A stretch of DNA of 64,000 bases, taken from the NCBI GenBank assembly GCA_950022655.1, contig OX465591.1:48131048-48195047 (forward strand), written 5' to 3'. The notes beneath the pieces were generated by a model. That model did no database searches, had not been told where the DNA came from, and saw nothing but the letters and a program-made list of their open reading frames with translations. Origin of the DNA: Alentia gelatinosa (lineage: Eukaryota > Annelida > Polychaeta > Phyllodocida > Polynoidae). Numbering within the stretch: position 1 is the first letter of the stretch; each line of letters opens with the position of its first letter. Made by a program: the position numbers and the translations under genes. This document shows, piece after piece, positions 24,977-36,900 of this stretch.

Positions 24977-26934
24977 TACTATACACCTCTTAATCGTTCA
25001 AATATATGCCGTTTTATTAATTTTCCTGGTCCGCGATTCACACCCTGTTCCTGCCCTTTCAGCAGACTGCCATCACTCCGGGAGTTCTGAGTTTATTCAA
25101 AAGCTTCCCGTAACAAACAAACATGCGTAATGGCCAATTATCAAGGTATCTAAAGTGGGGCGTACAAAGTTACAATATTTGAAATAAATTAATAACAACA
25201 CAATTGTTCAATGATCTCTGCCCCATGCTAAAGAGAAAGTCCATCGCACAGGATGTGCCCAATATGTTCTGGACTGGTTCCCTGCCCTAATGGGTCCCTA
25301 CGTCCTTCACCTGTAGTGGTTTGGCTGGGTTCCGCATATATCTCCGCCGAGCCCCCCAGTGGATACCCCGGGAATCAGCGTATCTGGTGGTCTGCCAATG
25401 GAGGCGTTACCAATAATGCACCATAAAACTGGAACCCGTTACCTGGCCTATAGTCTAACTAGGCCAGGCTGCCAGGCTACATATGTTCAGGAACATCACT
25501 CTCCGAATCGTAGTGTCAGCTATTCGGTAAGCGTGTGGTTAAAAGAGGATATGATTGGAGATCAGCCAGCCTCACACTGCATCGCTCGAGCAACCTACAG
25601 CATTCCTTTCTCTCGAGAATTGTTTCCCTGTTACTATATATACCTTTAAATGTTGATGAAAATAGCAATCAGTTGACCTCCTATCCATGGGGTAGCTATC
25701 CATACTCTCATTAACATCTTTATGCATCTCAGCTTAGACCTGATTGGTCTAGATTGTATCACATTGTCAAACTTGGCATGGAAAGTTTAGCCTCAGTATG
25801 AAAAATGTAGTGACCATAGCCCATGCAGCTGTATGTGAATACTGAGTGTTCCGCTATCGGTATATAGTAATGATATGCATATTTGAATCCATCAGGTATC
25901 CCACAGGGCCTAGAGTGTTGAGTATCTATTTGTGAATTTTCAACACCTACCTTGCAGTGTCCAGGTCTCCTCAGTTTAGATGAGTCTCTGATTAGGCTGT
26001 CTTTGGTAGAAGCAGGTCCTCAAATCTCAGAACTCAGTAGATGTCTTCAGAGGTAGTCGACCGATCTTGTATATAGGTAGGTCAAATTATCAAGGTGAAA
26101 CAGGTGTGCTCATACCTGTATGGCTACTGATAAGGCATGGTGAAGATATGGAGCTATGAGTCTCAAGAACTTTATATCTTAATCTTATCGCTCATGCATA
26201 CACTCCTCACTTGATTTAAACTGGTCTGGCTAGGAATCTTGGAAGAATATCCCCTAACTATATTTCTGTGCGAATAGATATAGCTAGTATAGCTATTAGG
26301 AATGGTGGATTATTTTCTGTCTCACTTTTCTGCAGTCATAAATGCTTTGGGACATTTTGATAACAAATCTATGTATTGACATTTGGTACGACTAACTGAC
26401 AAAACAAGGCAGCATAAAAAAAATGTATACCCAGGTGAATTGAGCATGGATACATTAGGTCTTTGGTGAAACAATCAAGCAGAAATGATCCACTACATAT
26501 CATTATCAGCTATATAGGAACCGAAGATCTCAAACGATTATTTTATCTAATAGAAAATTAGTGGATTGTCATATTATTCCCAGTGTCTTTTGCTCTAGGC
26601 TATTTCAGCAACTTTGCAGTGTCACTAGATAAGCTCTCCTCAACATTTTATCTTACTTGTGCGGATCTGAATCTACAGTTTCTCGGCCAAATCTCTCCGA
26701 TGTAGCTAGTTCTGTTACGGCTGGAATTTTCCACGGCACCACCATTACTGGCAATATCAATGTTTCTGTACATTATCACGTTAATTCGGCCACATACACG
26801 TCGAGCCAGATAAACATATCTCCAATACTTTTTTTTTTATTTGTTTATTCATCAAACTCTGAGCAGTGCTCAGTTCTTCCATTTGACTACTTGATAGACA
26901 CCTGTACATGTAGTGTGCGCTTTTTCTTATAGTC
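24977..26934. other. Non-coding stretch
   Basis: A 96-codon frame at 25359-25649 has no recognised domain; I see no supported gene or element boundary. Confidence 0.45.
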
Positions 26935-28345
26935 TCACTTCACTAGGACGAATAAACTAAGCATGCGGGAGTACGCTACATTGTAAACAATGATACACAA
27001 TGAAAAGGTGAAAAGAGGTAAACATAATAATAAAAAACAACAAAAAATTTGATAAACTTGCAGAAATACACTGTACATAGGTGGTTGGTGCATAGTATAT
27101 GTTAGATTGGTTATTGCCAGAGTAGGGTCGCTTACAAGAAATAATTCGTTCAGTAAACCCTCCTCTGACTTCCCCCTCCCCCATATTCTCTTAAAGGCAG
27201 CAATCGTGTCCACCTTTTGCAAGTTAGCTGGTATACTCTTCCAGATCTGAATACCCCTGTACATTGGTGACTTGGTGTACCTAGCCGTTTTGTGGCGCCT
27301 CTCCTTGAACAATATCTTGTCTGAGTTATGTGTTACTCATCTAGGTTGATCCAAAAGATCTTCATTCTTACTTAACTTGTACATGATCCTAGCATGTTGC
27401 AATCGTAACCTTTTATTAAGCATTTCAACATCCAGCATTTTGTGCTAATCTGTTATAGTTTGTCTACGTTTGGTATACCCTTGTACCACTCGTAGAGCCC
27501 TATTTTGGACACGTTGGAGTGACGCTTGTGCATCACTATTTGCACCCCCAATCACAAACCCGCTATATTCAATAACGGGCCGTATGCATCGACAGTAAAT
27601 CTGCCGTGTTACGTCTCTACTTATAGACCTTCATATTTTTGCCAGCTTAAATATTTGGTTACTGGCAGATTTTATTACTGCTTTCACGTGTGCTCCAAAG
27701 TCCAAGTTTCGATCCACAGTTACGCCTAGGTATTTATATGAACTCGTAGATTTCAACACCTGTCCACCACAGTTTAAGTTCAGGTATGGCAGATAATTTT
27801 TCCTTGCATGTGAGGCAAGCCAGCATGTCATGGTTTTTGATGCATTTAGTTTTAGGCCATTAATCTCACTCCACGTATATACGATGTTTACTGCTGTTTC
27901 TAGCCTTGATTTAGCCATAGCTGGATTCAGGTCACTTGAGTACAATATCAAGTCATCTGCATACTGCAAATGGCTCACACTGGGCGTTGCAGGTTCCAGG
28001 TCGTTCACAAAGATGATGAACAGTAGCGGGCCGAGCACTGACCCCTGTGGGACCCCTGACTCTACATTTATTTCTTCAGACAAGTTAGCGTTTACAAAAG
28101 TTCTCATTTTCTGGTTTGCCAAATAGTCAGTTAACCACTCCATATAATTCTTGGGTAAATGTACTATCTTTTCTAGCTTTGTAAGCAACAGGCTATGGGA
28201 AATACAGTCAAATGCTTTACGCACGTCAACGAAACAGGCTGCCATGACTTCAGCCCGGTCTCTACTAATGTATAGGTCTTCAAGTAAGCTAACCAGGCAA
28301 ACAGGTGTTTGTGCATGATCTTTTCAATAATCTTTGAGGCATTGG
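26935..28345 (-). pseudogene. CR1-like RT fragment, 5'-truncated and frameshifted
   Basis: From 28245 to 27631 the minus strand reads CFVDVRKAFDCISH (motif A), VESGVPQGSVLGPLLFIIFVND (motif B), LQYADDLILYSSD (motif C) and YKYLGVTVDRNLDF. A further piece, 27312-26935, carries the terminal landmark RYTKSPMYRGIQIWKSIPANL. The 27.31-27.63 kb stretch between them is broken by stops. Upstream, NASKIIEKIMHKHL can be read near 28.32 kb in another frame and joins abruptly to the fingers region, so a deletion is likely. The motif style resembles the 58.7-61.4 kb element. Confidence 0.85.
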
Positions 28346-28439
28346 TAGGAGCGAAATCGAGCAGCTGCTCGAGTAAACACTGTGTCAGCTATATGTTAGA
28401 TCTATAGATCTAGGCCAGGAACAATGCGCCAAATGACAA

Positions 28440-29101
28440 ACACGGAAATTAACAGATGATAGGGTTGAGTACATAGGTGAGCAATATATTAGGATTAGGG
28501 GTAAGACTGATTGTTATGAGCACTTTGAAAATTATCTGGTTAAAAAACTTGATGAAATTTGTCCTTTAAAGAAAAGTTATGTCTTAGGACAGTAGGGGAC
28601 TTACCCAGATACATTGAAGAAAAAATCAAAGAGAGAGCAACCCTGCTTGCAAAGTTGAATAAACTTGATCATAACTCAGATCAATATCATAACTCGTTAG
28701 TGAGAATTAGGTTATTAAGAAGACAAATATCTGCAGATTTACGAAATTTAACATAAAAAGAGATTCAAAAGAATCTGAAAAATAATGCCAAAAACCCAAA
28801 AAACATTTGGAGGCATCATAGCCAATGCTGGACTGGTGAATCCAAAAGCACGACATTGTATCCTGAGAATGAAATCGATGGAAAGAATGATGGAGATGCG
28901 ATAAACAAATACTCCAACAAAGCAGGTATAAGTGAAGACAGTATTAACAACCATAATCGTATAGTAATACTGAATGAGGACAATGTTGCTGAAATATCTA
29001 TCTATGATGATTTGAAATTAGAAAAGAAATGTGCATTAAGCCACATTAGAAGTCTTGATAATGATAAGAGTTCAGGTATTCCGGGAATATCCACCAAAAT
29101 A
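28440..29101 (+). pseudogene. Non-LTR retrotransposon fragment (endonuclease-RT linker), plus strand
   Basis: The plus strand reads FENYLVKKLDEICPLK, RTVGDLPRYIEEKIKERATLLAKL across 28525-28745 and, in a second frame from 28.75 kb, KEIQKNLKNN and LSHIRSLDNDKSSGIPGIST at 29037-29097. The last is the first RT block (D-x-D-K-S-S-G-x-P-G-I). The fragment is cut at 29101 by the Penelope-like element, and the same 13 bases resume at 32362. It lies head-to-head with the minus-strand fragment at 26.9-28.3 kb but is a different, diverged element. Confidence 0.7.
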
Positions 29102-29437
29102 AAAAAAATTTATCGGATTGAAAAATGAACAATTACCCAGTTTATCAAGTTCTACTTAAAATACAATTATTCAATTCACCAGTTCAAGTTCTAAAAAACT
29201 GTTAAACTATTGCCCGAGACAAATATAGCTCACATACAGCTTCTGTGCACCATGTACTGTATTAATATAAAAAAAAAAAGACTTTCGCCCAAGAATGACT
29301 CACTGTGTACTTAGTAAAATACCATACTGAGATTGTTAACCTTGATAAAGGACAACTAAGTCCGAAACGTTGGTTCAAATAAAATGCCTACAAAACTACT
29401 TAACTGCTTCAGGGTTATATTGTGTCTACCATATTAG
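29102..29437 (+). repeat. Left terminal direct repeat (pLTR) of the Penelope-like element
   Basis: It begins at the A-run before TTATCGGATTGAAAAATG and ends at TACCATATTAGTA. It matches 32025-32361 nearly base for base, the visible differences being a few substitutions and A-tract length. The repeat contains the hammerhead-like motif at 29338-29375. Confidence 0.85.
29338..29375 (+). ncRNA. Hammerhead-ribozyme-like motif in left pLTR
   Basis: The sequence folds as stem I AACC (29338-29341) with GGTT (29372-29375), core UUGAUAA (29342-29348), stem II GGAC with GTCC (29350-29353, 29360-29363), GAAA (29364-29367) and C-GUU directly before the 3' side of stem I. That is a type I hammerhead with a two-base-pair stem III and no loop, as described for Penelope-like elements. 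The conserved core CUGAUGA is changed at two positions, C3 to U and G8 to A, which pair with each other in the known structure, so the pairing would be kept. Activity is unproven. Confidence 0.5.
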
Positions 29438-29644
29438 TATTCTACACATCTCCTACAGTATTGCATCCTACCACAGGATCCCCTGATCCGGCCAACACAC
29501 TATCAACCAAGGGTTCAGTTGGGATTTTCAACCATACCAACACTGTCTCTACAGAACACCACTCCAGCATCCTTATTGGGATCCTGAACCCGCCATCTCC
29601 CTCTGGAGAATCCTCAAAAACAAACGACTCAATCATCACCTTAG

Positions 29645-30127
29645 ATGGCGACATCCAACATGACAAACAGTGCCATAACCGACACTACGCCCACAACACT
29701 GGCACCCACCCCTCAAACCACAACAACAACCAACAGACGCCTACCAACGGACGCAGTACCATACTTCAAAATTCTACGAAAAATTGCCCTTTCACTGAAC
29801 CGGGCCAAACATCACAAACTATACTTACAGGAATGCATCTCTCGGAACATAGTCCCAAAAGGACTACAACTGAAAGTTGCAGCACAAATCCCTGAACAAG
29901 ATCTAAGTTTCACCCTAAAATGGGAACAGGCCCATCTTAATTTCAGCAAAGAACTCACCAAAATTTTGCGAAGATACTACCAAGACCGTATCACCAATTT
30001 AGACCGACAACAGAAAGAAGCTAAGAAATGTCTGGTCGAAATTTGCGACCGGGCAACTAGACAACATCACACAAATAATAACCAGACTGGAGACCGCCCA
30101 AAATCAAGCCCTCCAAGACCGACGTAA
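29645..30127 (+). pseudogene. Penelope-like element ORF, N-terminal part, frame 1
   Basis: 160 codons: a Thr-rich start, then PYFKILRKIALSLNRAKHHKLYL, NIVPKGLQLKVA and a long basic helix (LTKILRRYYQDRITNLDRQQKEAKK). Helix-rich, basic segments of this sort precede the conserved N-terminal block of PLE proteins. The partly overlapping frame at 29422-29895 is Thr/Ser/Pro-rich and is likely out of frame. The stop at 30125-30127 is followed by the conserved block in another frame. Confidence 0.6.
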
Positions 30128-30154
30128 AAGAAAAACCGACGATACAAAAAATAC

Positions 30155-30538
30155 AACCACGGCAGCAACGAACAAAAACCCGCAGTCTACAACTACTCCG
30201 ACTACCACCCAACCGAACTAGAACTACGTGTCCTCAATCGAGGACTCTCCTTTGTACCAACCCCACGCAAACCACTGCATGCCCACACAATACGCGACAC
30301 CCTACTTTTTAACAGACGCATCAGACTAAAATTCCACTTCCAAAACTACACCACCGACTACTCATCACCCATATATAAAATCCCAACTAGTGGATGGACA
30401 CCAACCAACTTCCAACATGAGGACATAGAATCTATGACTCATTCAGTACTTAACAACATGTCAACAGAACCTCCACTCATACCGACACACCACAATCTCC
30501 CACAGGGAGAACGAGCAGCCTTACACCACTGGGAATGA
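30155..30538 (+). pseudogene. Penelope-like element ORF, conserved N-terminal block
   Basis: Open from about 30155 to TGA at 30536-30538. It reads LRVLNRGLSFVPTPRKPLH, then LLFNRRIRLKFHFQNYTTD, PTSGWTPTNF and HHNLPQGERAALHHWE. In Penelope-like proteins this succession (GL-x-FVPTP, F-x-R-x-LRLK-x-F, W-x-P, NL-x-x-E-x-x-AL-x-x-L) leads into the RT fingers (IKPADKG). Here a stop follows immediately and no RT is seen, so the catalytic part has been lost. Confidence 0.66.
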
Positions 30539-30723
30539 ACCGGAAGCTATAAGCGCGACCTTCACCTTGACCGATCTACATATTCATACGTGACGTCATC
30601 GGGCGTCAGCCAACGACTCGCAAGGCACCTCAGGCGAATTCTGAGTGGCCTTCATTCATCGACGATACATTATCATAATACTACAATATAAACAACAGAA
30701 CCTGACTGAATAACTACAGGAGA

Positions 30724-30894
30724 ATGGAGAACTGGGCAAAATGCCCTGTCTGCAGCCTCTGGCTACCGAATACTACACGCTCCATCCAACTGCACCTTAA
30801 CAAAAAGCACAGCAACGATGACGCTGACACCCGCACTCTGAGTAAGTACCTGTGTATTACTGCTACCAGATGTTCAAACGAAAATACAACCTAA
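30724..30894 (+). CDS. Small C2H2 zinc-finger ORF inside the Penelope-like element
   Basis: 56 codons starting MENWAKCPVCSLWLPN. The spacing C-x2-C-x(12)-H-x(4)-H (CPVCSLWL ... LHLNKKH) is a C2H2 zinc finger. A second finger-like stretch (YYCYQMFKRKYNLKRHQIKLH, from about 30853) follows in another frame but lacks its first cysteine. Possibly a nucleic-acid-binding ORF carried by the element; whether it is translated is unknown. Confidence 0.5.
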   Translation: MENWAKCPVCSLWLPNTTRSIQLHLNKKHSNDDADTRTLSKYLCITATRCSNENTT

Positions 30895-31596
30895 AACGTC
30901 ACCAAATCAAACTACATAACAAGATCGATGTAGATCCTAAACCAACTCTTATCACTGAAACCAAACGCAAACAGCACGCCTCTAGATCTGATACAATATA
31001 CAACCCTCATATCGATCCCACAAACGTAAAATTCCGAATAGTATACAAAGGCACCCAGTTTGTTTCTTCTTGGTGCGCTACCCACCGGCAAACCCGATGC
31101 AACCCGAGTAAAACCACCAGCCCAAACGTCAAACCCCATGAACCCAACCGTCAACAAACACATTCAGCTAGTCAAGAGACGACTCAAAGCCTTACGGAAA
31201 CAACCAACAACTGCAATCATCGAACCTACGGACGACCCAACCGTACGCAAGAAACCCAGGAGGGCACACCCCCTCAGGACGATCATAAAAAAGATAAAAA
31301 CAGCACCGAACACAGTCAAACCATCGGCCAATGCACCCAAAACACCAAACAAAAACACGCCACCACCATCGCCACCACACCTAAAGACACCAAAACGTGC
31401 AAGTCCAACATTGACATGCTGCTCGAACTCCACAAGCAGCTCGAACATATCCTCTACCATCAGCACTCCTAGATCCAAACCAACAAACCTAACACCGACA
31501 AAAATAAATCAGAAAATCATCAGTCACGACCTTACCCTATCCGACAGCGAAGACGAACTGAACTTACACCCTGAACATAGATCTCCCCAACACTAA
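30852..31596 (+). pseudogene. Pro/Thr/Lys-rich frames downstream of the zinc finger
   Basis: Two overlapping open frames (30852-31472 and 31060-31596) encode basic, Pro/Thr/Asn-rich protein with no recognised domain beyond the degenerate second finger. The C-rich, G-poor strand composition favours long chance frames here, so I treat them as decayed or spurious. A third short frame at 31797-31977 ends with LIDLGYLHPTRKPQP just before the right repeat. Confidence 0.35.
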
Positions 31597-32024
31597 ACCA
31601 AAGCCGACAAAGCCAACCACCATCGAGATCCAACCTAACACCACACCAATACAAATTCCTCTAGACACCGACACCATTTCTAACACCATAAGTGATACCG
31701 AACCCGACCAAATCCTCCACGTTGATGACAAATTAAACAAACGCACCTTATAAAACCAAACCAGAAATACCAACACCAGCAACATTTACATCCTAACACC
31801 AAAAGCCGATCTTCAACCACCAACCCGACCAAGGAAAAGTCTCCCTGCCGCTGAAGTCCTCTTCGATCTATACTCCATGATCCATAAAGTTGACGACCAC
31901 CTCGGCATTTGCATGAAGCAAGGCCTGATCGATCTGGGATACCTTCACCCGACTAGAAAACCCCAGCCACGCAGCTGAAATAGACTCTCTAAATTTGGAC
32001 TCTCACTTCATACATGTACGAGTT

Positions 32025-32361
32025 AAAAAAAATTTTTATCGGATTGAAAAATGAACAATTACCCAGTTTATCAAGTTCTACTTATAATACAATTGTTCAA
32101 TTCACCAGTTCAAGTTCTAAAAAACTGTTAAACTATTGGCCGAGACAAATATAGCTCACATACAGCTTCTGTGCACCATGTACTATATTAATATACAAAA
32201 AATGACTTTCGCCCAAGAATGACTCACTATGTACTTAATAAAATACCATACTGAGATTGTTAACCTTGATAAAGGACAACTAAGTCCGAAACGTTGGTTC
32301 AAATAAAATGCCTACAAAACTACTTGACTGCTTCAGGGTTATACTGTCTACCTTATTAGTA
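32025..32361 (+). repeat. Right terminal direct repeat (pLTR) of the Penelope-like element
   Basis: This is the second copy of the 336-bp repeat, ending TACCTTATTAGTA directly before the second target duplication (32362-32374). The high similarity between the repeats suggests a comparatively recent insertion, or homogenisation. Confidence 0.85.
32268..32305 (+). ncRNA. Hammerhead-ribozyme-like motif in right pLTR
   Basis: This is the second copy of the motif, with the same stems I and II, the same UUGAUAA core and GAAACGUU segment. Conservation of every element including the paired U3 and A8 in both repeats shows the variant predates this insertion. Confidence 0.48.
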
Positions 32362-32670
32362 ATCCACCAAAATAGTTTATATTTATATTTGAAGGTACAA
32401 ATAAAAGGAAAATGTATTACCTTACTGGTACATACTCATGTACCGTGTTTCTTGCGATGTTATTGAAAGAAACAGTAGCAGTAAGATAGATACATCTTAT
32501 TTCAGTACTTTATTAGGAAATAGGATTTGTTCAACAAAAAGTAAAATTATACAAAAGTGTGGATGGCCCCAAAAGGCTCCAAACCTTCAGACTGAGAGAC
32601 CACTGCCTAATCTATTGCTCCACAATGCTTGATTCTAGGGATGTTCAGTTGCCTTTAGTCATAATTAGTA

Positions 32671-32817
32671 GAAACCGAACGAGAGTTAGACTTGACAATG
32701 TTTATGCCACAACGGGAAGGTCGCATATTACTACACGAGGTGTAGCCGAGTGTAGTGAGGAGCAGACCTGACCAGAGTGGCATAAACATTGACCAAGTCT
32801 AACTCAAGTTCGGTTTC
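32671..32817. repeat. Foldback element, arms about 40 bp, CGGCTACACC loop
   Basis: GAAACCGAACGAGAGTTAGA (32671) and AATGTTTATGCCAC are reversed at GTGGCATAAACATT and TCTAACTCAAGTTCGGTTTC. It lies 300 bp right of the Penelope-like element. Confidence 0.88.
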
Positions 32818-33982
32818 GTATTTATCCTACCTCGTCTATGCTTTTGTATTACTAAAAGATAAATATTGAGTCAATGACCAACAGAACTTTTTTTCATAGT
32901 AGCTGACATCCTGCTCTCTGATTGGTCAATATTGTTATTACTCTAGTGGCATAAAAAACACTTTATGTCACTTTATGTTAAGTCTATAGCGTTTTTTTAT
33001 TAGGGATAGGATAATATCTGACAATCCTTCTTTGATTTTATGTGTCAACCTCTAGATTTTAAAACAATAAAATAAATATGGCAAGGGCAGTTGAAAATTA
33101 CTGTAGTTATTCTCAATAGTTTACCCCTAATAGAAAACATTTGAATATAATCATCTCCAATCTGCCTTGCTAATGTTAACTGTCCACTACCCCAATAGAT
33201 TGTAGACAGAACAATGCATTCAATGGAATCGTTTATTTTCCTTAGTAACATAATAAGTTCAATTATGGCAGTTAAATTCATTCACCTTTTTTGGGTGGGG
33301 GTCCCTTGCAGCAGCGGGACGAGGGCTGTGACTGAGTGTGAAAGAATTTTTACCAAACCATTTCTCTGTATATGGTGAGATTACACGATGCATATGATTC
33401 AATTGAGACTTAAGTTTTGATATCGGACAGTCCTTCTTTGATTTTATTTGACAGCTTGTAGATTGAATAAAGGATGCAGAAAAAAACCAAAAATATTCTA
33501 CTCAGCTATCGTGGTAACAACGTTGTTGGTTCTGCAAGCCAAAACTCTTCTGAATCCCTTCATCCCTGTGAAGTGTGCAGAGGATGTCGCACGGGCAGGA
33601 TGTGAGTGTACTCCACTGGTGTCATTTGGTTTTCCTACATCTATCTCCTGTCCTGCTTTGAGAAAGTGGGACAAAAGGACACGCATATTGACTGTGATAA
33701 GGCACGTCATATTTGATATTGGTTCAGACAATTATCCTCTCTGCATGTATCTTAAACACAGATGCGGGTAATTTGATGATGATTTGGATAGATATGATAG
33801 ACTTTTATCATAAGACAAGACGAGTTTTACACATTACTGTAAAACTAGTGAGTTTTAGTTAGAATATGGACTGCTGTATGCCACAAATGGACTTTAGTGT
33901 AGTGATTTGACTAGGCAAGTGAAATTTATAGCCCAAACTCCATGAGTGGCATTCAGCACCTATATTAAAACGATATGTCACG
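32818..33982. other. Non-coding flank of the minisatellite
   Basis: Holds the left 33.08-33.31 kb dispersed repeat and a 107-codon frame (33448-33771) with no recognised domain. Confidence 0.5.
33080..33311. repeat. Dispersed repeat, left copy flanking the 34-37.6 kb minisatellite
   Basis: This matches 38144-38384 in the same orientation. The shared landmarks are AAGGGCAGTTGAAAAT, ACCCCTAATAGAAAAC, CAATGCATTCAATGGAATCG, TTCAATTATGGCAGTTA and GTCCCTTGC. By eye the copies differ at perhaps one base in eight, so they are an older pair. No coding potential is seen. Confidence 0.85.
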
Positions 33983-36900
33983 ACTTCACCTCCCCTGCGA
34001 CGCCTTCACCTCCCCCCAACACGCCTTCACCTCCCCCACAACGCCTTCACCCCCCGCCACGCCTTCACCCCCCACCATGCCTTCAGCCCCCACCATGCCT
34101 TCACCTCCCCCGCCACGCCTTCACCCCCCACCATGCCTTCACCTCCCCCCACCACGCCTTCACCTCCTCCGCCACGCCTTCACCTCCCCCCCCGCCACGC
34201 CTTCACCTCCCCTCACCACGCCTTCACCTCCCCCGCCACGCCTTCACCTCCCCCCACCACGCCTTCACCCCCCACCATGCCTTCAGCCCCCACCATGCCT
34301 TCACCTCCCCCACCACGCCTTCACCCCCCACCACGCCTTCAGCCCCCACCATGCCTTCACCTCCCCCCACCACGCCTTCACCTCCCCCCACCACGCCTTC
34401 ACCTCCCCCGCCACGCCTACACCTCCCCCACCACGCCTTCACCTCCCCCACCACGCCTTCACCTCCCCCGCCACGCCTTCACCTCCCCCCACCACGCCTT
34501 CACCTCCCCCGCCACGCCTTCACCCCCCACCACGCCTTCACCTCCCCCCACCACGCCTTCACCCCCCCCCCCCCGCCACGCCTTCACCTCCCCCGCCACG
34601 CCTTCACCTCCCCTCACCACGCCTTCACCTCCCCCCCCGCCACGCCTTCACCTCCCCCCACCACGCCTTCACCTCCCCCCGCCACGCCTTCACCCCCTCC
34701 CCCCACCACGCCTTCACCTCCCCCACCACGCCTTCACCTCCCCCACCACGCCTTCACCTCCCCCACCACGCCTACACCTCCCCCCACCACGCCTTCACCT
34801 CCCCCGCCACGCCTTCACCCCCCACCATGCCTTCACCTCCCCCCACCACGCCTTCACCTCCCCCACCACGCCTTCACCCCCCACCACCACGCCTTCACCT
34901 CCCCCACCACGCCTTCACCTCCCCCGCCACGCCTTCACCTCCCCCGCCACGCCTTCACCCCCCACCATGCCTTCAGCCCCCACCATGCCTTCACCTCCCC
35001 CCACCACGCCTTCACCTCCCCCCACCACGCCTTCACCCCCCCCACCACGCCTTCACCTCCCCCACCACGCCTTCACCCCCCACCACCACGCCTTCACCTC
35101 CCCCACCACGCCTTCACCTCCCCCGCCACGCCTTCACCTCCCCCCGCCACGCCTTCATATACCCCGCCACGCCTTCACCTCCCCCACCACGCCTTCACCT
35201 CCCCCGCCACGCCTTCACCTCCCCCGCCACGCCTTCACCCCCCACCATGCCTTCAGCCCCCACCATGCCTTCACCTCCCCCCACCACGCCTTCACCTCCC
35301 CCCACCACGCCTTCACCTCCCCCGCCACGCCTACACCTCCCCCCGCCACGCCTTCACCTCCCCCACCACGCCTTCACCTCCCCCGCCACGCCTTCACCTC
35401 CCCCCACCACGCCTTCACCCCCCACCACGCCTTCACCTCCCCCCGCCACGCCTTTACCTCCCACCACGCCTTCACCTCCCCCCCACCACGCCTTCACCCC
35501 CCGCCACGCCTTCACCTCCCCCCACCACGCCTTCACCTCCCCCCACCACGCCTTCACCCCCCCCACCATGCCTTCACCCCCCACCACGCCTTCACCTCCC
35601 CCCGCCACGCCTTTACCTCCCACCACGCCTTCACCCCCCCCCCACCACGCCTTCACCCCCCACCACCACGCCTTCACCTCCCCCACCACGCCTTCACCTC
35701 CCCCGCCACGCCTTCACCTCCCCCGCCACGCCTTCACCCCCCACCATGCCTTCAGCCCCCACCATGCCTTCACCTCCCCCCACCACGCCTTCACCTCCCC
35801 CCAACACGCCTTCACCTCCCCCACCATGCCTTCACCTCCCCCACCACGCCTTCACCTCCCCCACCACGCCTTCACCTCCCCCACCATGCCTTCACCTCCC
35901 CCACCACGCCTTCACCTCCCCCGCCACGCCTTCACCTCCCCCCACCACGCCTTCACCTCCCCCGCCACGCCTTCACCCCCCCCCACCACGCCTTCACCTC
36001 CCCCCACCACGCCTTCCCCTCCCCCACCACGCCTTCACCCCCCACCACGCCTTCACCTCCCCCGCCACGCCTTCACCCCCCCCGCCACGCCTTCACCCCC
36101 CCCACCACGCCTTCACCTCCCCCACCACGCCTTCACCCCCCACCACCACGCCTTCACCTCCCCCACCACGCCTTCACCTCCCCCGCCACGCCTTCACCCC
36201 CCCCCGCCACGCCTTCACCTCCCCCACCACGCCTTCACCTCCCCCCCACCACGCCTTCACCTCCCCCACCACGCCTTCACCTCCCCCGCCACGCCTTCAC
36301 CTCCCCCCGCCACGCCTTCACCCCCTCCCCCCACCACGCCTTCACCTCCCCCGCCACGCCTTCACCTCCCCCCGCCACGCCTTCACCCCCTCCCCCCACC
36401 ACGCCTTCACCTCCCCCACCACGCCTTCACCTCCCCCGCCACGCCTTCACCTCCCCCCGCCACGCCTTCACCCCCTCCCCCCACCACGCCTTCACCTCCC
36501 CAACCACGCCTTCACCTCCCCCCACCACGGCTTCACCTCCCCCCGCCATGCCTTCACCTCCCCCCACCACGCCTTCATCTCCCCCCACCACGCCTTCACC
36601 TCCCCCCACCACGCCTTCACCCCCCCCCCCCCCACCACGCCTTCACCTCCCCCCACCACGCCTTCACCTCCCCCCACCACGCCTTCACCTCCCCCGCCAC
36701 GCCTTCACCCCCCACCACGCCTTCACCCCCCACCACGCCTTCACCTCCCCCCACCACGCCTTCACCCCCCCACCACGCCTTCACCTCCCCCCACCACGCC
36801 TTCACCTCCCCCCACCACGCCTTCACCTCCCCCCCCGCCACGCCTTCACCTCCCCCCACCACGCCTTCATCTCCCCCCACCATGCCTTCACCCCCCCCAC

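Larger units (their letters stand above)
29102..32361 (+). mobile_element. Penelope-like element with terminal direct repeats and zinc-finger ORF
   Basis: Two direct repeats of about 336 bp (29102-29437 and 32025-32361) bound 2.6 kb of coding-like sequence, and the whole is flanked by the 13-bp duplication ATCCACCAAAATA at 29089-29101 and 32362-32374. The left interior encodes the N-terminal PLE domain (blocks VLNRGLSFVPTP, F-x-RRIRLKF, SGWTPT, NLPQGERAAL). The RT core and GIY-YIG endonuclease that should follow are absent; in their place are a C2H2 zinc-finger ORF and Pro/Thr-rich frames. It is a non-autonomous derivative. The assignment rests on the N-terminal blocks and on the hammerhead-like motif in both repeats; both are recognition by eye. 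Confidence 0.68.

Noticed and set aside
29422..29895. 157-codon Thr/Ser/Pro-rich frame as the main Penelope-like ORF
   Set aside because: The overlapping frame from 29645 leads towards the conserved PLE block and has a more protein-like helix pattern; the 29422 frame is low complexity.
30912..31785. Minus-strand Val/Gly/Phe-rich frames
   Set aside because: Antisense to the C-rich zinc-finger/Pro-rich region; composition-driven.
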